Source: Hellea sp. (GTDB lineage Bacteria > Pseudomonadota > Alphaproteobacteria > Caulobacterales > Maricaulaceae). Taken from it: a stretch of DNA of 53,436 nt. The stretch's first letter is position 1. Each line of letters opens with the position of its first letter. Shown in pieces: positions 37,601-46,921 of the stretch. The stretch covers positions 1 through 53,436 of the forward strand of contig JAHDGM010000016.1 in the NCBI GenBank assembly GCA_020627655.1, given 5' to 3'. The notes below the pieces were generated by a model. The model did not search any database, had not been told where the DNA came from, and worked only from the letters and a program-made list of their open reading frames with translations. The translations under genes and the position numbers were made by a program.

Positions 37601-37957
37601 TTATCTGATTTGGAATTTCTTACGATCAAAAACTTTAAGGACCGTATTCAGTTCATGGCCGCGTTTTAAGATCAGGCCGCCGGGCGCAATCACTGAAAAC
37701 TCACCCTGACGTAGCCGTAAAGCGGGTTTTTTCTCGATCCGGTATAAAGCATGCTCACTGGCTTTTCGATATATAGAAAAGATTGCCCGGTCAGACAGAA
37801 AGTCCAGCGCGTAATCTTTCCAGTGCCCCGCACTGACCATTCGGCCATAGACGGATAATATCTGCCCAAGTTCCTGACGATTAAAAGCGACCTGACTATC
37901 GGGTCTGTTGCTAGACGCGGTAAGACGGGGTGGCAGGTTTACAATTTTTGCGCTCAT
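37601..37957 (-). CDS. DUF2794 domain protein
   Basis: 118 aa from ATG 37957; an upstream in-frame ATG at 37999 would add a hydrophobic leader and is less likely. The family is confined, as far as I know, to alphaproteobacteria: FNRQELGQILSVYGRMV, HWKDYALDFLSDRAIFSIYRKASEHALYRIEKKPAL, RQGEFSVIAPGGLILKRGHEL and LKVFDRKKF. Function not known. No convincing SD is visible. It is head-to-tail with the candidate small RNA, which starts about 140 bp upstream on the other strand. Confidence 0.85.
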   Translation of the reverse strand: MSAKIVNLPPRLTASSNRPDSQVAFNRQELGQILSVYGRMVSAGHWKDYALDFLSDRAIFSIYRKASEHALYRIEKKPALRLRQGEFSVIAPGGLILKRGHELNTVLKVFDRKKFQIR

Positions 37958-38098
37958 TATAACAATGATAGCAAAGCAGAAGCGGCTGGCAAGTCTCATT
38001 CACCATCAGGTCAGATTAACCTTTGATTAGTAATTTGCCACAAAATGGTCACAATTGGGTCTTTTTGTGGCCTTTTCTTAACGTCATATAGGTATTGT

Positions 38099-38238
38099 TA
38101 GCGAAGGACGTCAGCTGGATATCCCAACCAGCCCCCCGCACCACATGACGGCCCTCTCTAATTCCCACACCCCACGCACTTCCCACGTGCGAATTAAATA
38201 GCCCCGTCGCAATCCCAGCCCAGCGACGGGGCTTTTTT
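38099..38238 (+). ncRNA. Candidate trans-acting small RNA with UCCCA loops
   Basis: No ORF is here. Promoter candidate: TTGTGG (38065-38070) and TATAGG (38087-38092), spacing 16. Predicted RNA: stem CGTCA (38109-38113)/TGACG (38146-38150) enclosing GCTGG (38114-38118)/CCAGC (38128-38132); hairpin CGCAC (38175-38179)/GTGCG (38187-38191); terminator GCCCCGTCGC (38201-38210)/GCGACGGGGC (38223-38232) plus T6. Each of the three hairpin loops, and the spacer before the second hairpin, contains CCCA (mostly UCCCA), leaving C-rich single-stranded segments able to pair with GGG-containing ribosome binding sites. This resembles alphaproteobacterial sRNAs with anti-SD CUCCCA motifs (AbcR type), but identity with a known family is not shown. 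Confidence 0.65.
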
Positions 38239-38261
38239 CTGCTTATCAGGTTAGGCTGGCG

Positions 38262-39344
38262 TTACATACCGGGTTTGGCTTCGCGTTGTTTTTTCTCCAA
38301 ATCATCTATATCCGGGTGCCCATCCGCTGATAAGAGAACCGAAATCCAGCGGGTTGTCGGGAATTGCGCCAGGATGATCATAATTATGACAGTTAGCGGC
38401 GCTGATAGAAATGCCCCTACGCCGCCCCATAACTTTGTCCAAATCGCCAAAGATAAGATCACAACAAGCGCAGACATGTTCATAGAATCGCCCATCATTT
38501 TGGGCTGAACTGTATTATTGATGACGACCTGAACAAGGAATATCCCGCCGGCTAATCCGCCAATTTTACCTATAGACTCAAACTGTATAAAAGCGAAAAG
38601 CACCGGCATTACAAAGGCCAGAACACCGCCCACAATGGGTATGTAGTTTAGAATGAAAATCACCATGGCCCAGAACAGTGCATTATCAAGACCAAAGCTG
38701 ACCATAACGATGTAAGACAATATAGTTTGGATCAAACTCATCAGAGTTTGAACGCCCAAATATTTCTCTATAGAATGCCGAATACGAACAGCAACTTTAC
38801 CGGCTTGTCCGCGTCGATTGATATCCGGGAAGAGGTCGTCCATTTTCTTGGGGAAACTGGCCTGTGCAGCAAAAAGGAAAGCTACATAAACAGCAATAAC
38901 CGTGAAGTTAGATAAAACCCCCTGCACAGATGATGCAAACCCTAGAGCACCTTTTTGCAATTTCTCAGCTATACCAAATTGGGCGTCCAAGGCGTCATAG
39001 GACAAATCTTGACGAGTTATACGCCCCACCCATTCAAAAATATCATTAATACGTGTAGAGTAGCGCGGAATATCCTTGGCAATATTGTCAACCGTATCCG
39101 CAACCACCAAGACAACACCTGTCACTCCTAATAACACCGTCAGAAGCGCTAAAGTCAAAGCAAGCCAATAGGGAAGTTTAGGCGATAGATTATCAATCCA
39201 CCGGGCAAAACCATCAATGATCAACCAGATAAATATGGCAAGAGCAAATGGCGCAAGCAAATCACGGGTGACATACAGCCCATAGATCGCCAGGAAAAAA
39301 CAAATAAATAACAGGCTCGCCCGCATGGTATTATCAGTCTTCAT
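38262..39344 (-). CDS. AI-2E family transporter
   Basis: 360 aa integral membrane protein with the AI-2E (UPF0118) arrangement: four N-terminal hydrophobic segments, a periplasmic helix-rich middle (VADTVDNIAKDIPRY, GRITRQDLSYDAL), and four C-terminal segments with AMVIFILNYIPIVGGVLAFV and IVINNTVQPKMMG. The family name comes from E. coli TqsA, but many members transport other small molecules; the substrate here is unknown. Alternative ATG at 39347 is one codon upstream. SD-like GAGGG is very close to the start. Confidence 0.88.
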   Translation of the reverse strand: MKTDNTMRASLLFICFFLAIYGLYVTRDLLAPFALAIFIWLIIDGFARWIDNLSPKLPYWLALTLALLTVLLGVTGVVLVVADTVDNIAKDIPRYSTRINDIFEWVGRITRQDLSYDALDAQFGIAEKLQKGALGFASSVQGVLSNFTVIAVYVAFLFAAQASFPKKMDDLFPDINRRGQAGKVAVRIRHSIEKYLGVQTLMSLIQTILSYIVMVSFGLDNALFWAMVIFILNYIPIVGGVLAFVMPVLFAFIQFESIGKIGGLAGGIFLVQVVINNTVQPKMMGDSMNMSALVVILSLAIWTKLWGGVGAFLSAPLTVIIMIILAQFPTTRWISVLLSADGHPDIDDLEKKQREAKPGM

Positions 39345-39424
39345 CATCCCTCACTGTATGATCCACATATTGCCAAATCACTTACCAGAACTTATCACAG
39401 GCGCGAACCTATATGGGGATTATA

Positions 39425-40957
39425 ATGAGCACAATCTTTATTGGCAAAGATACGGACGAAGTTACGCAAGAGCTGTTGCTGGACAAGGCCAATCGCCATG
39501 GTCTGATCGCCGGCGCGACTGGTACAGGTAAAACCGTCACCCTGCAAATTCTGTCAGAAGGTTTTTCCAAAGCCGGAGTTCCTGTCTTTGCCGCGGATGT
39601 GAAAGGTGACCTTTCCGGCATTTCCCAATCGGGTACAGAAGATCACAAGCTGCATGATAAACTTATCAGCCGCGCGGACAAAATCGGCCTGCCGGACTAC
39701 ACTTACAGCGCTATGCCCACGATTTTCTGGGACCTGCACGGTGAAAAAGGCCATCCTGTCAGAACAACAATCACTGAACTCGGCCCAATGCTACTGTCCC
39801 GTCTTATGGATCTGACTGACACGCAAGAAGGGATTATGAATATCGCTTTTGATGTGGCTGAGGACAATGACTGGGCCATGGTTGACCTGAAAGACCTGAA
39901 AGCGGTTTTGCACTATATTACAGAGCAGCGCGACGAGCTGAGAATGGATTATGGCAATATAACCACACAATCCGTAGGCGCTATTGTCCGTGAATTACTT
40001 GTCCTTGAACGAGAGGGCGCGGATGAGTTTTTTGGCGAACCCGCTTTAAAATTATCAGATCTGATGCGCAAAACCGAAGATGGCCGCGGTTTCGTAAACA
40101 TATTGGCGGCGGATAAACTCATTAATACGCCAAGGCTTTACTCGACTTTCCTGCTATGGCTCATGAGTGAACTATTTGAAGAACTCCCGGAGCTGGGAAA
40201 TCCTGAAAAACCGGTCATGGCCTTCTTCTTTGATGAAGCACATTTGGTTTTTGACGAATCCCCCAAGGCGCTCGTTGAAAAAATTACCCAAGTCGCCCGC
40301 CTTATCCGCTCTAAAGGTGTATCCATCTGGTTTGTGACGCAAAACCCTGCTGACATCCCCGATGATGTTCTGGGTCAGATCGGAAACCGCGTTCAACATG
40401 CCCTTCGCGGCTATACGCCCAAAGAACAAAAGGCCATCCGGGCCAGCGCAGAAGCTTTTCGTCCCAATCCGGCTTTTAAGACCGTTGATGTGATCACAGA
40501 GCTGGGCGTCGGCGAAGCGCTCGTTTCTGTACTCGACGAAAAAGGCCGCCCACAAGTGGTTGGACAAACGCTCATTCGCCCACCCTCATCCAGATTAGGC
40601 CCTGCAACCTCCAAAGAGCGCTCAGTCATTATAGCTGATAGCCCAGTTAAAGACACTTATGACAAACCCATTGATTCCAGAAGCGCCTATGAAATTTTAA
40701 AAGAGAAAATGGCGGCACGACAAAAGGCGATCGCTGAAGCCGAAGCCGCGGAAGAGAAGGCCAAAGTCGAAAAAGCGCGCTCCAAAAAGAAAACAGCTAC
40801 GCGGCGCACATCCTCCGGACGGCGGCCTAAAAGCTCTGTACAAAAAGGCATGGAATCCGGTGCCCGGCAAGTGGCCTATGAAATCGGCAAAAAGTTTGGA
40901 GGCGTTACCGGTGGACGTATCCTGCGCGGAATTCTTGGCGGCATGATGCGCCGCTAA
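39425..40957 (+). CDS. HerA-like DUF853 ATPase (YjgR family)
   Basis: 510 aa from ATG 39425 (GGGGA 5 nt upstream; ATG 39413 is in-frame but lacks a site). Walker A GATGTGKT at 30-37 and Walker B FFFDEAHLVF near 265. The family-specific GLIAGATGTGKTVTL start, PVFAADVKGDLSGIS, GKPRPQ-like EKGRPQVVGQT and FVTQNPADIP segments are present. The C terminus (about 430-510) is Lys/Arg/Ala-rich. Homologs of YjgR are predicted double-stranded DNA translocases or helicases; biological role unknown. Confidence 0.88.
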   Translation: MSTIFIGKDTDEVTQELLLDKANRHGLIAGATGTGKTVTLQILSEGFSKAGVPVFAADVKGDLSGISQSGTEDHKLHDKLISRADKIGLPDYTYSAMPTIFWDLHGEKGHPVRTTITELGPMLLSRLMDLTDTQEGIMNIAFDVAEDNDWAMVDLKDLKAVLHYITEQRDELRMDYGNITTQSVGAIVRELLVLEREGADEFFGEPALKLSDLMRKTEDGRGFVNILAADKLINTPRLYSTFLLWLMSELFEELPELGNPEKPVMAFFFDEAHLVFDESPKALVEKITQVARLIRSKGVSIWFVTQNPADIPDDVLGQIGNRVQHALRGYTPKEQKAIRASAEAFRPNPAFKTVDVITELGVGEALVSVLDEKGRPQVVGQTLIRPPSSRLGPATSKERSVIIADSPVKDTYDKPIDSRSAYEILKEKMAARQKAIAEAEAAEEKAKVEKARSKKKTATRRTSSGRRPKSSVQKGMESGARQVAYEIGKKFGGVTGGRILRGILGGMMRR

Positions 40958-40982
40958 GAAAACCATTAATCAAAACATAATT

Positions 40983-41768
40983 CTACCGAGGCGGCATACG
41001 GGCACCGGCATCCGTTCGAACATACTCTCCGTTAATATACGCATTTTCACACATAAAAGCCGCAAGCTCACCATATTCCTTTGGATCTCCAAAGCGGTTC
41101 GGAAACTGTACATGCGCTCTAAGACTCTCTTTTACTTCAGGTTTCATCTGCTCATAAATAGGGGTTTCAAAAAAGCCTGGCAGAATTGTGTTTACGCGAA
41201 TGCCTTCCCGGGCCAGGTCCCGCGCCATTGGCAGAGCCATGGCCAGTATTCCGCCTTTTGACGATGCGTATGCCACTTGACCGATTTGGCCATCTTGCGC
41301 AGCCACGGATGCTGTATTGAGAATAACACCGCGCTCTCCGTCCGGTTCCGTTGGCTCAAGGCTCATCATACCGGCCGCTGATTTAGAAGCGCATAGAAAT
41401 GTTCCAATCAAATTGATATTGATAATACGAATATAAAATTCTGGATCATGTGCCAGGATATCCCCTGTGTCACGTTTGCGGCTGGCGGTCTTCATGCCGC
41501 CGCCAATACCGGCGCAATTGATCATGATCCGCTCCTGGCCATTGGCCGCGCGTACAAAATCAAGCCCTTCATCCACGGACTGACTGCTGGAAACATCAAC
41601 TTTGGCAAATATACCGCCGATTTCATCGGCAACCTTTTGGCCGCGATCAGTATTCATATCGAAAATACCAACCCGTACGCCTCTAGCAGCCAGGACTCGC
41701 GCCGTAGCTTCACCAAGACCGGATGCACCGCCTGTGACAATTGCAGAAATGTCGGAACTGAGCTTCAT
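40983..41768 (-). CDS. SDR family oxidoreductase (3-hydroxyacyl-CoA dehydrogenase type-2-like)
   Basis: 261 aa short-chain dehydrogenase. Cofactor motif TGGASGLG at 12-19, NCAG at 84-87, catalytic N119, S154, Y167 and K171 (YASSK). D37 in IFDMN favours NAD(H). The overall pattern, including IININLIGTFLCASKSAAGM, resembles mitochondrial 17-beta-HSD10/3-hydroxyacyl-CoA dehydrogenases, which could connect fatty acyl-CoA degradation with the PHA genes; this remains inference. Its stop is 26 nt from that of the convergent DUF853 gene. Confidence 0.85.
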   Translation of the reverse strand: MKLSSDISAIVTGGASGLGEATARVLAARGVRVGIFDMNTDRGQKVADEIGGIFAKVDVSSSQSVDEGLDFVRAANGQERIMINCAGIGGGMKTASRKRDTGDILAHDPEFYIRIININLIGTFLCASKSAAGMMSLEPTEPDGERGVILNTASVAAQDGQIGQVAYASSKGGILAMALPMARDLAREGIRVNTILPGFFETPIYEQMKPEVKESLRAHVQFPNRFGDPKEYGELAAFMCENAYINGEYVRTDAGARMPPR

Positions 41769-41853
41769 ATTACCCTCTTATTGTTTAAGTCGCGGCACCA
41801 TAGAGCATCAAAATCCCAGAACAAGAAGAAATCCATTTATAGTCTTAACAGAC

Positions 41854-41882
41854 TTGACTTGCGCTAAATGGGCGCTTAATGG
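41854..41882 (+). promoter_or_regulatory. Promoter of rpmH
   Basis: TTGACT (41854-41859), 17-nt spacer and TAATGG (41877-41882). The start would be near 41889. The leader contains a perfect hairpin, CGCTC-TTT-GAGCG, at about 41903-41915, just before the SD. Confidence 0.7.
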
Positions 41883-41929
41883 ACGCCGCTTGAGATTATA
41901 AGCGCTCTTTGAGCGTTCAGGAGTATAAA

Positions 41930-42064
41930 ATGAAACGTACATTTCAACCATCAGAACTTGTTCGTAAGCGTCGTCACGGTTTCCGCTCCCGCATGGCCAC
42001 AAAATCTGGTCGTCAGGTGTTAGCCCGTCGCCGCGCCAAAGGCCGTAAGGTTCTGTCCGCTTAG
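41930..42064 (+). CDS. rpmH: 50S ribosomal protein L34
   Basis: 44 aa, too short for many ORF filters. The sequence [21 protein letters not shown] and a basic remainder ending GRKVLSA is typical L34 (first 20 residues quoted by position 1-20). ATG 41930 is preceded by AGGAG. It has its own promoter and opens the rpmH-rnpA-yidC-engB-argB block, the usual alphaproteobacterial order. Confidence 0.98.
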   Translation: MKRTFQPSELVRKRRHGFRSRMATKSGRQVLARRRAKGRKVLSA

Positions 42065-42096
42065 AGGACAGACTGCGCCTTAATCGGGGCGTTGTA

Positions 42097-42456
42097 ATGA
42101 CTGAAAAAATACAACTCGGACGGCTGAAAAAGCGGTCCGAGTTTTTGTATGTCAGAGATGGTCGTTATCGCGCCATTGGCGGCGTTGTCATTCAAATGCG
42201 CGAAAACCCTGAAAACGACGAGCAGATAAGGGTCGGGTTCACGGCCACCAAGAAGGTCGGCAATGCAGTGATCCGTAATCGCGCGAAACGACGCTTAAAG
42301 GCCTGCGCGCAGTCAAAGCTTCCCGAATTAGGCCTTATTGGACATGACTATGTGTTCATTGCCCGGAACAATACAGCCACGCGCAAGTTTGAAGCCTTAC
42401 AAGAAGATGTAAAAAAGGCCTTGATAACGCTCTCGAAACCATTACCTCCCTCATAA
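42097..42456 (+). CDS. rnpA: Ribonuclease P protein component
   Basis: 119 aa. Protein subunit that helps RNase P RNA mature tRNA 5' ends. Landmarks: RLKKRSEFLYVRDG at the start, VGFTATKKVGNAVIRNRAKRRL (the RNR motif, central cleft) and GHDYVFIARNNTA. It begins 32 nt after rpmH, with which it is usually cotranscribed. No yidD follows; yidC starts 58 nt later. Confidence 0.96.
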   Translation: MTEKIQLGRLKKRSEFLYVRDGRYRAIGGVVIQMRENPENDEQIRVGFTATKKVGNAVIRNRAKRRLKACAQSKLPELGLIGHDYVFIARNNTATRKFEALQEDVKKALITLSKPLPPS

Positions 42457-42514
42457 TACCTCATTAGCCAGAAATCCGGGCAACGCCCAATACGAAATGC
42501 GAAAGATACGATAA

Positions 42515-44305
42515 ATGGAAGACCAGAAGAATTTTGTCACCTTTATCCTGCTCTCAACAATTATCATGTTGGGATATTGGACTTTATTTGGCAAAAAAAA
42601 TGCCGAACGGATGCAACAACAGGCGCAATATGAACAGCAGGCTGAACAACAGACAACGGCTGTTGAACCCATCGTTCTGGAAGACCGTGATACGGTGATT
42701 AATAAGGGGCAACGTATTCCAATCGACACACCGTCACTGTCAGGCTCTTTTCTGGTTGAAGGGTCACGATTTGATGACATTTCACTAAAAAATTACAAGC
42801 AGACACTAGCCGAAAATAGCCCAGACGTAGTCTTACTGACACCTGAAGGAGCCGATCAAGCTGCCTATGTCTTTGATAACTGGGTACCACTGGATTCAGG
42901 TACGGGTGCTAACACACAGTGGTCAGTCGTTTCCGGTGATAAGTTAACCGTCGATAGTCCGGTTGTCCTGCGCCATGAAGGCAGCGGTTTCATTGTTGAA
43001 CGCACCATCAGCGCTGATGACAGATATCTCATTACTCTGGATGACAAAGTCACCAATACATCCGGCGGTGAAATAACTCTGACACGCAAAGGTATGACGC
43101 GCCAACACGGCATCCCAAAAAGTGATGACGATGCCAGAGACGTCAGCTTTATTCTTCATCAGGGTGCCATTGCCATTGTGGATGATAAACAGGAACAACT
43201 CAGCTACAAAAAAATGCCCAAAGAACGCCGCCTAACCGCCACAGGTGATGCAGGGTGGACTGGCATGACGGATAAATATTGGCTCTCTGCAGCTATTGCC
43301 CCGCAAGGCAAAAATATCACGGCAGATTTCCAGTACCGCGAAATCAATGACGCACAGGTCTTTGAAGCCGGATATACACAGGCCCCTGTCACTTTGACGT
43401 CAGGCGCGACTATCTCATCAACAGGTTATATTTTCGCAGGCGCTAAAGATCGGGCAACCTTGCGCCGTTACGAAAAAGACTTGGGGATTGCGCAAATGGA
43501 GCGGGCTATTGACTGGGGGCGTTTGCGCCTGCTGACCCGCCCCATGAACACGGTTCTCTCTTATTTCGGCAAGCTCTTTGGCAATTACGGGCTCGCCATT
43601 CTGGCCCTGACAACAATTATAAAACTATTGCTATTTCCTATGTTCAACAAGCAATATGCCAGCCAAGCCAAAATGAAAAAAGTTGCGCCGAAACAAAAGA
43701 AAATTCAAGAGCTGTACAAAGATGACCGCATGAAACAGCAACAGGAGATTATGGCCCTGTACCGCAAAGAGGGCGTTAATCCCATGGCAGGCTGCCTGCC
43801 GATCATCCCAACGATCTTTGTCTTCTTCGCCCTTTATAAAACTGTGTTTATCAATGTTGAACTGCGTCACGCCCCGTTCTTTGGCTGGATCAGGGATCTA
43901 TCTGCTCGCGATCCGCTGTCCATATTAAATGGCTTTGGAGCCTTTCCTTGGGATGGCATTCCAAACGGCGTTCTGGCCTTCTTGGCTATTGGGCCGCTGG
44001 CCATCCTTTACGGAATTTCCATGTCTATGACATTTTCGCTTTCATCCATGCAGACCCCCGCATCTGGCGGCGGAGGCAACACCGAAGACATTATGGCCAT
44101 GCAGATGAAAATATTTAAATGGATGCCCTGGATATTCATGTTCGTTCTGGCACCATTTGCAGCAGGTCTGCTGGTTTACTGGATCTGGTCAAATGTCCTG
44201 TCTTTCGCACAGCAATATTACATTACGCGAAAATATAACGTCGATACCAAGTTTGATAAGTTTTTCCGTAAGCTGCGCGGTAAGGACGACGTGAAGGCGG
44301 ACTAA
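42515..44305 (+). CDS. yidC: Membrane protein insertase YidC
   Basis: 596 aa inner-membrane insertase that integrates proteins with or without SecYEG. N-terminal membrane anchor (residues 8-26, LLSTIIMLGYWTLFG), a periplasmic P1 domain (about 60-350), then five membrane segments starting at about 365, with LLFPMFNKQYASQAKMKK and NPMAGCLPIIPTIFVFFALYKT. A Q-rich stretch follows the anchor (QQQAQYEQQAEQQ). Gram-negative type (long P1 domain). Stop codon directly precedes the TTG start of engB. Confidence 0.97.
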   Translation: MEDQKNFVTFILLSTIIMLGYWTLFGKKNAERMQQQAQYEQQAEQQTTAVEPIVLEDRDTVINKGQRIPIDTPSLSGSFLVEGSRFDDISLKNYKQTLAENSPDVVLLTPEGADQAAYVFDNWVPLDSGTGANTQWSVVSGDKLTVDSPVVLRHEGSGFIVERTISADDRYLITLDDKVTNTSGGEITLTRKGMTRQHGIPKSDDDARDVSFILHQGAIAIVDDKQEQLSYKKMPKERRLTATGDAGWTGMTDKYWLSAAIAPQGKNITADFQYREINDAQVFEAGYTQAPVTLTSGATISSTGYIFAGAKDRATLRRYEKDLGIAQMERAIDWGRLRLLTRPMNTVLSYFGKLFGNYGLAILALTTIIKLLLFPMFNKQYASQAKMKKVAPKQKKIQELYKDDRMKQQQEIMALYRKEGVNPMAGCLPIIPTIFVFFALYKTVFINVELRHAPFFGWIRDLSARDPLSILNGFGAFPWDGIPNGVLAFLAIGPLAILYGISMSMTFSLSSMQTPASGGGGNTEDIMAMQMKIFKWMPWIFMFVLAPFAAGLLVYWIWSNVLSFAQQYYITRKYNVDTKFDKFFRKLRGKDDVKAD

Positions 44306-44956
44306 TTGCAGGACACTCACGATAAGGAACTTTTAGAAGCCGGACGCATTTTATTTGCCCGGGACGTACAGTTTATGCTGAGCGTGGTCAGTTTTGACAA
44401 ACTTCCCTCGCCTGATCGTCCCGAAGTCTGTTTCGCTGGCCGGTCGAATGTCGGAAAATCCAGCCTCATTAATGCTCTCACCGGGCAAAAGGGGCTAGCC
44501 CGCGCCTCAAACACGCCGGGGCGTACGCGCGAGCTCAATTACTTTAATGTTGATGATCGCATCAGGCTTGTGGATCTGCCCGGCTATGGTTATGCGCGCG
44601 CCTCTAAAACTGATATTGCCAAATGGACTAAGCTCACCCGGCAGTTTCTCGCCGGTCGCGCTGGCCTCAGACGTGTCTTCTTACTTATCGATAGCAGGCA
44701 CGGCCTTAAACCCGGCGACATTGATATTATGAACATGCTCGACGAAACAGCTGTGATTTATCAAATCATTCTGACCAAAGTTGATAAACTCAAAAAAGGC
44801 GAACTTGACAAAGTTACAGAGAAAACGCTTAAATCTATCGCCAATCGCCCCGCCGCATTTCCGGGCTTAATTTCGACAAGTTCAGTTAAAAAAAACGGCC
44901 TGGACCTGCTACGCGCTGAAATTGCGACCTTGGCGTTACGCGATCATCGCGTATAA
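44306..44956 (+). CDS. engB: Ribosome biogenesis GTPase EngB/YsxC
   Basis: 216 aa TRAFAC GTPase for 50S assembly. P-loop GRSNVGKS at 45-52, G2 TPGRTRE, G3 [10 protein letters not shown]4 TKVDK and G5 STSSVK. Start: TTG at 44306 directly after the yidC stop, with AAGGCGG 9 nt upstream; the conserved [18 protein letters not shown] stretch must be included, so the next ATG (residue 24) is too late. Confidence 0.93.
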   Translation: MQDTHDKELLEAGRILFARDVQFMLSVVSFDKLPSPDRPEVCFAGRSNVGKSSLINALTGQKGLARASNTPGRTRELNYFNVDDRIRLVDLPGYGYARASKTDIAKWTKLTRQFLAGRAGLRRVFLLIDSRHGLKPGDIDIMNMLDETAVIYQIILTKVDKLKKGELDKVTEKTLKSIANRPAAFPGLISTSSVKKNGLDLLRAEIATLALRDHRV

Positions 44957-44964
44957 GAGCACTT

Positions 44965-45822
44965 ATGCAACGTCGCCGGAAAAACGAATCGCAATGGGAT
45001 AGCGCAAAAGGTCTCTCTGAGGCTCTGCCATTTATTCAGCTCTATTCAGATAAGACCATTGTCATTAAATTTGGCGGCCACGCCATGGGACGTCCTGAGC
45101 TTACCCAGCAATTTGCTCATGATGTGGTGCTGTTAAGACAATTTGGGCTTCGTCCAGTCATCGTCCATGGTGGAGGTCCCCAAATTGGCCAAATGCTTGA
45201 ACGCCTGAATATCAAATCTGAATTTGTTGACGGCCTTAGAGTTTCAGACATTGAAACGGTCGAAATTGCTGAAATGGTTTTATCCGGCGGCATAAATAAA
45301 GATCTTGTGCAGGCCATTAACGCCGCAGGTGGACAGGCCGTCGGCTTATCCGGCAAAGACGCTAATCTGATCACGACTAAAAAACTGCGCGAAGATCTCG
45401 GCTTTGCAGGCGAGCCCGTCAAAACAGATATAACGGTCCTGAATATGCTGGCCTCTAATGGATTTATTCCCGTGATTTCTCCCATCAGTACAAGCGAAGA
45501 CGGTGCTACCCACAATGTCAACGCAGATACAGCGGCTGGCGTGCTGGCAGGCGCATTATCAGCGGCGCGTCTCATGCTGCTAACAGATGTTGAAGGCGTC
45601 ATGGATTCTGATAAAACCCTGCTGACCAATCTCTCCGGGGATGATGCCCGTAGCTTGATCGAAAATGGTACAGCCCAAGGCGGCATGATTCCAAAATTGG
45701 AAACCGCCATAAAAGCTGTTGAAAGCGGCGTAGACGCCGTTGTCATTTTGGATGGACGGCGTGCCCATGGATTATTGGTAGAATTGTTTACGGATAAAGG
45801 CGCAGGAACTCTCATTCGATGA
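44965..45822 (+). CDS. argB: Acetylglutamate kinase
   Basis: 285 aa amino-acid kinase family. Second step of arginine biosynthesis, phosphorylating N-acetylglutamate. Motifs: [12 protein letters not shown] (phosphate loop), [68 protein letters not shown] and [10 protein letters not shown] near the end. The ATGA overlap with the next gene (45819) couples a DUF1036 protein to arginine biosynthesis. Confidence 0.96.
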   Translation: MQRRRKNESQWDSAKGLSEALPFIQLYSDKTIVIKFGGHAMGRPELTQQFAHDVVLLRQFGLRPVIVHGGGPQIGQMLERLNIKSEFVDGLRVSDIETVEIAEMVLSGGINKDLVQAINAAGGQAVGLSGKDANLITTKKLREDLGFAGEPVKTDITVLNMLASNGFIPVISPISTSEDGATHNVNADTAAGVLAGALSAARLMLLTDVEGVMDSDKTLLTNLSGDDARSLIENGTAQGGMIPKLETAIKAVESGVDAVVILDGRRAHGLLVELFTDKGAGTLIR

Positions 45823-46919
45823 TCCCAAAACATTTACCACAGACAGCTTTGCCTATCGTGGCTGTGTTGACTTTGACCCCGGTATTATGGGCACAGGATG
45901 ATAATGCAGCCGAACCAAAACCCGACCCTAAGGTCACCCCGGCAGAGCAGGCTGCAGAACCCGCATGGCAAATCTGCAATGAAACGTCATTTGCTCTGCG
46001 AATCGCAACTGCAACCAGCGTTGAAGGCAATGTACAGCCGCGCGGATGGGATAATCTTCATGCCGGCAGCTGCCTCTCAGTAGACGCACCCCCTGATACG
46101 CCGCGCTTTGTTTACGCTGAAAGCTCACCTGTTCACCGTGGAGGCATTCGGGAATGGAAGGGCGAGGTTCAGCTCTGCGCCAGTGATAAAGACTTTATAG
46201 CTGACAGCGCAATCGGGTGTGCTTTGCAAAATCTGACAAGCCGGAATTACATTGCCGTCGACCCTGCCGAAGCTGTGACAACCTTTATGGAGATTGAAGA
46301 TTTTGGCAGTAAAGCCCGAACCGCGGGAATTCAGCGCCTCTTGAAGGATAATGGTTATCCCATCACGCGCATTGACGGCGTTGAAGGCCGTAGAACTTCT
46401 AAAACACTGGCAAAGTTCATTAAGGATCAAGGCCTGACGGCTTCTATGACCGGAGAAGATGAGCTGGCAGCCCTTGAAGCCGCTGCTCTGGAGAAATCCA
46501 AAACTGTTGGGCTGACGGTCTGTAATAAATCGTCAGCTAATATCTGGACTGCGATTGGACGCCGGAGAAAAGGAAACTGGGAATCTAGAGGCTGGTGGTC
46601 TATTGAACCTGAAAAATGCGGCCAGGTTTTTACAGAGTCCCTGATCTCATCCGATCTGGCTTATTACGCTATACAAGACGGCATTATCGAAGAAACGGGC
46701 GCTCAAGGTCCTGACCGGAAACTGCGTTCGCAAGCCGCCAAACCCAGCCAGTTTTGTGTTGCGGAATCCCGCTTTTCTGTCATGGGCCGTGATAGCTGTT
46801 CAGATCAAGGTTACCGTGCCGCCAATTTTCGAAACCTACCCATTGATAAAGACGGCATTACCATTGATCTCACAGACGCCGATTTTGCTGAACCAAGTCC
46901 CAGCGGCCTAAGGAAATAA
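45819..46919 (+). CDS. Periplasmic protein with two DUF1036 domains
   Basis: 366 aa. Signal peptide 1-25 ([17 protein letters not shown]). The first DUF1036-like domain is at about 51-155 ([24 protein letters not shown]), the second at about 232-345 ([34 protein letters not shown]). Between them, about 167-207 resembles a short peptidoglycan-binding-like helical segment ([21 protein letters not shown]). Conserved cysteines in each domain may form disulfides. The start overlaps argB by 4 nt and the stop is 2 nt before the HAD gene, so it is embedded in that operon. Function is unknown; DUF1036 is common in alphaproteobacteria. Confidence 0.82.
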   Translation: MIPKHLPQTALPIVAVLTLTPVLWAQDDNAAEPKPDPKVTPAEQAAEPAWQICNETSFALRIATATSVEGNVQPRGWDNLHAGSCLSVDAPPDTPRFVYAESSPVHRGGIREWKGEVQLCASDKDFIADSAIGCALQNLTSRNYIAVDPAEAVTTFMEIEDFGSKARTAGIQRLLKDNGYPITRIDGVEGRRTSKTLAKFIKDQGLTASMTGEDELAALEAAALEKSKTVGLTVCNKSSANIWTAIGRRRKGNWESRGWWSIEPEKCGQVFTESLISSDLAYYAIQDGIIEETGAQGPDRKLRSQAAKPSQFCVAESRFSVMGRDSCSDQGYRAANFRNLPIDKDGITIDLTDADFAEPSPSGLRK

Positions 46920-46921
46920 TC

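Noticed and set aside
45117-45833. Long antisense open frame (238 codons) opposite argB
   Set aside because: Its frame mirrors argB codon bias, it has no homology-like motifs, and argB itself is certain.
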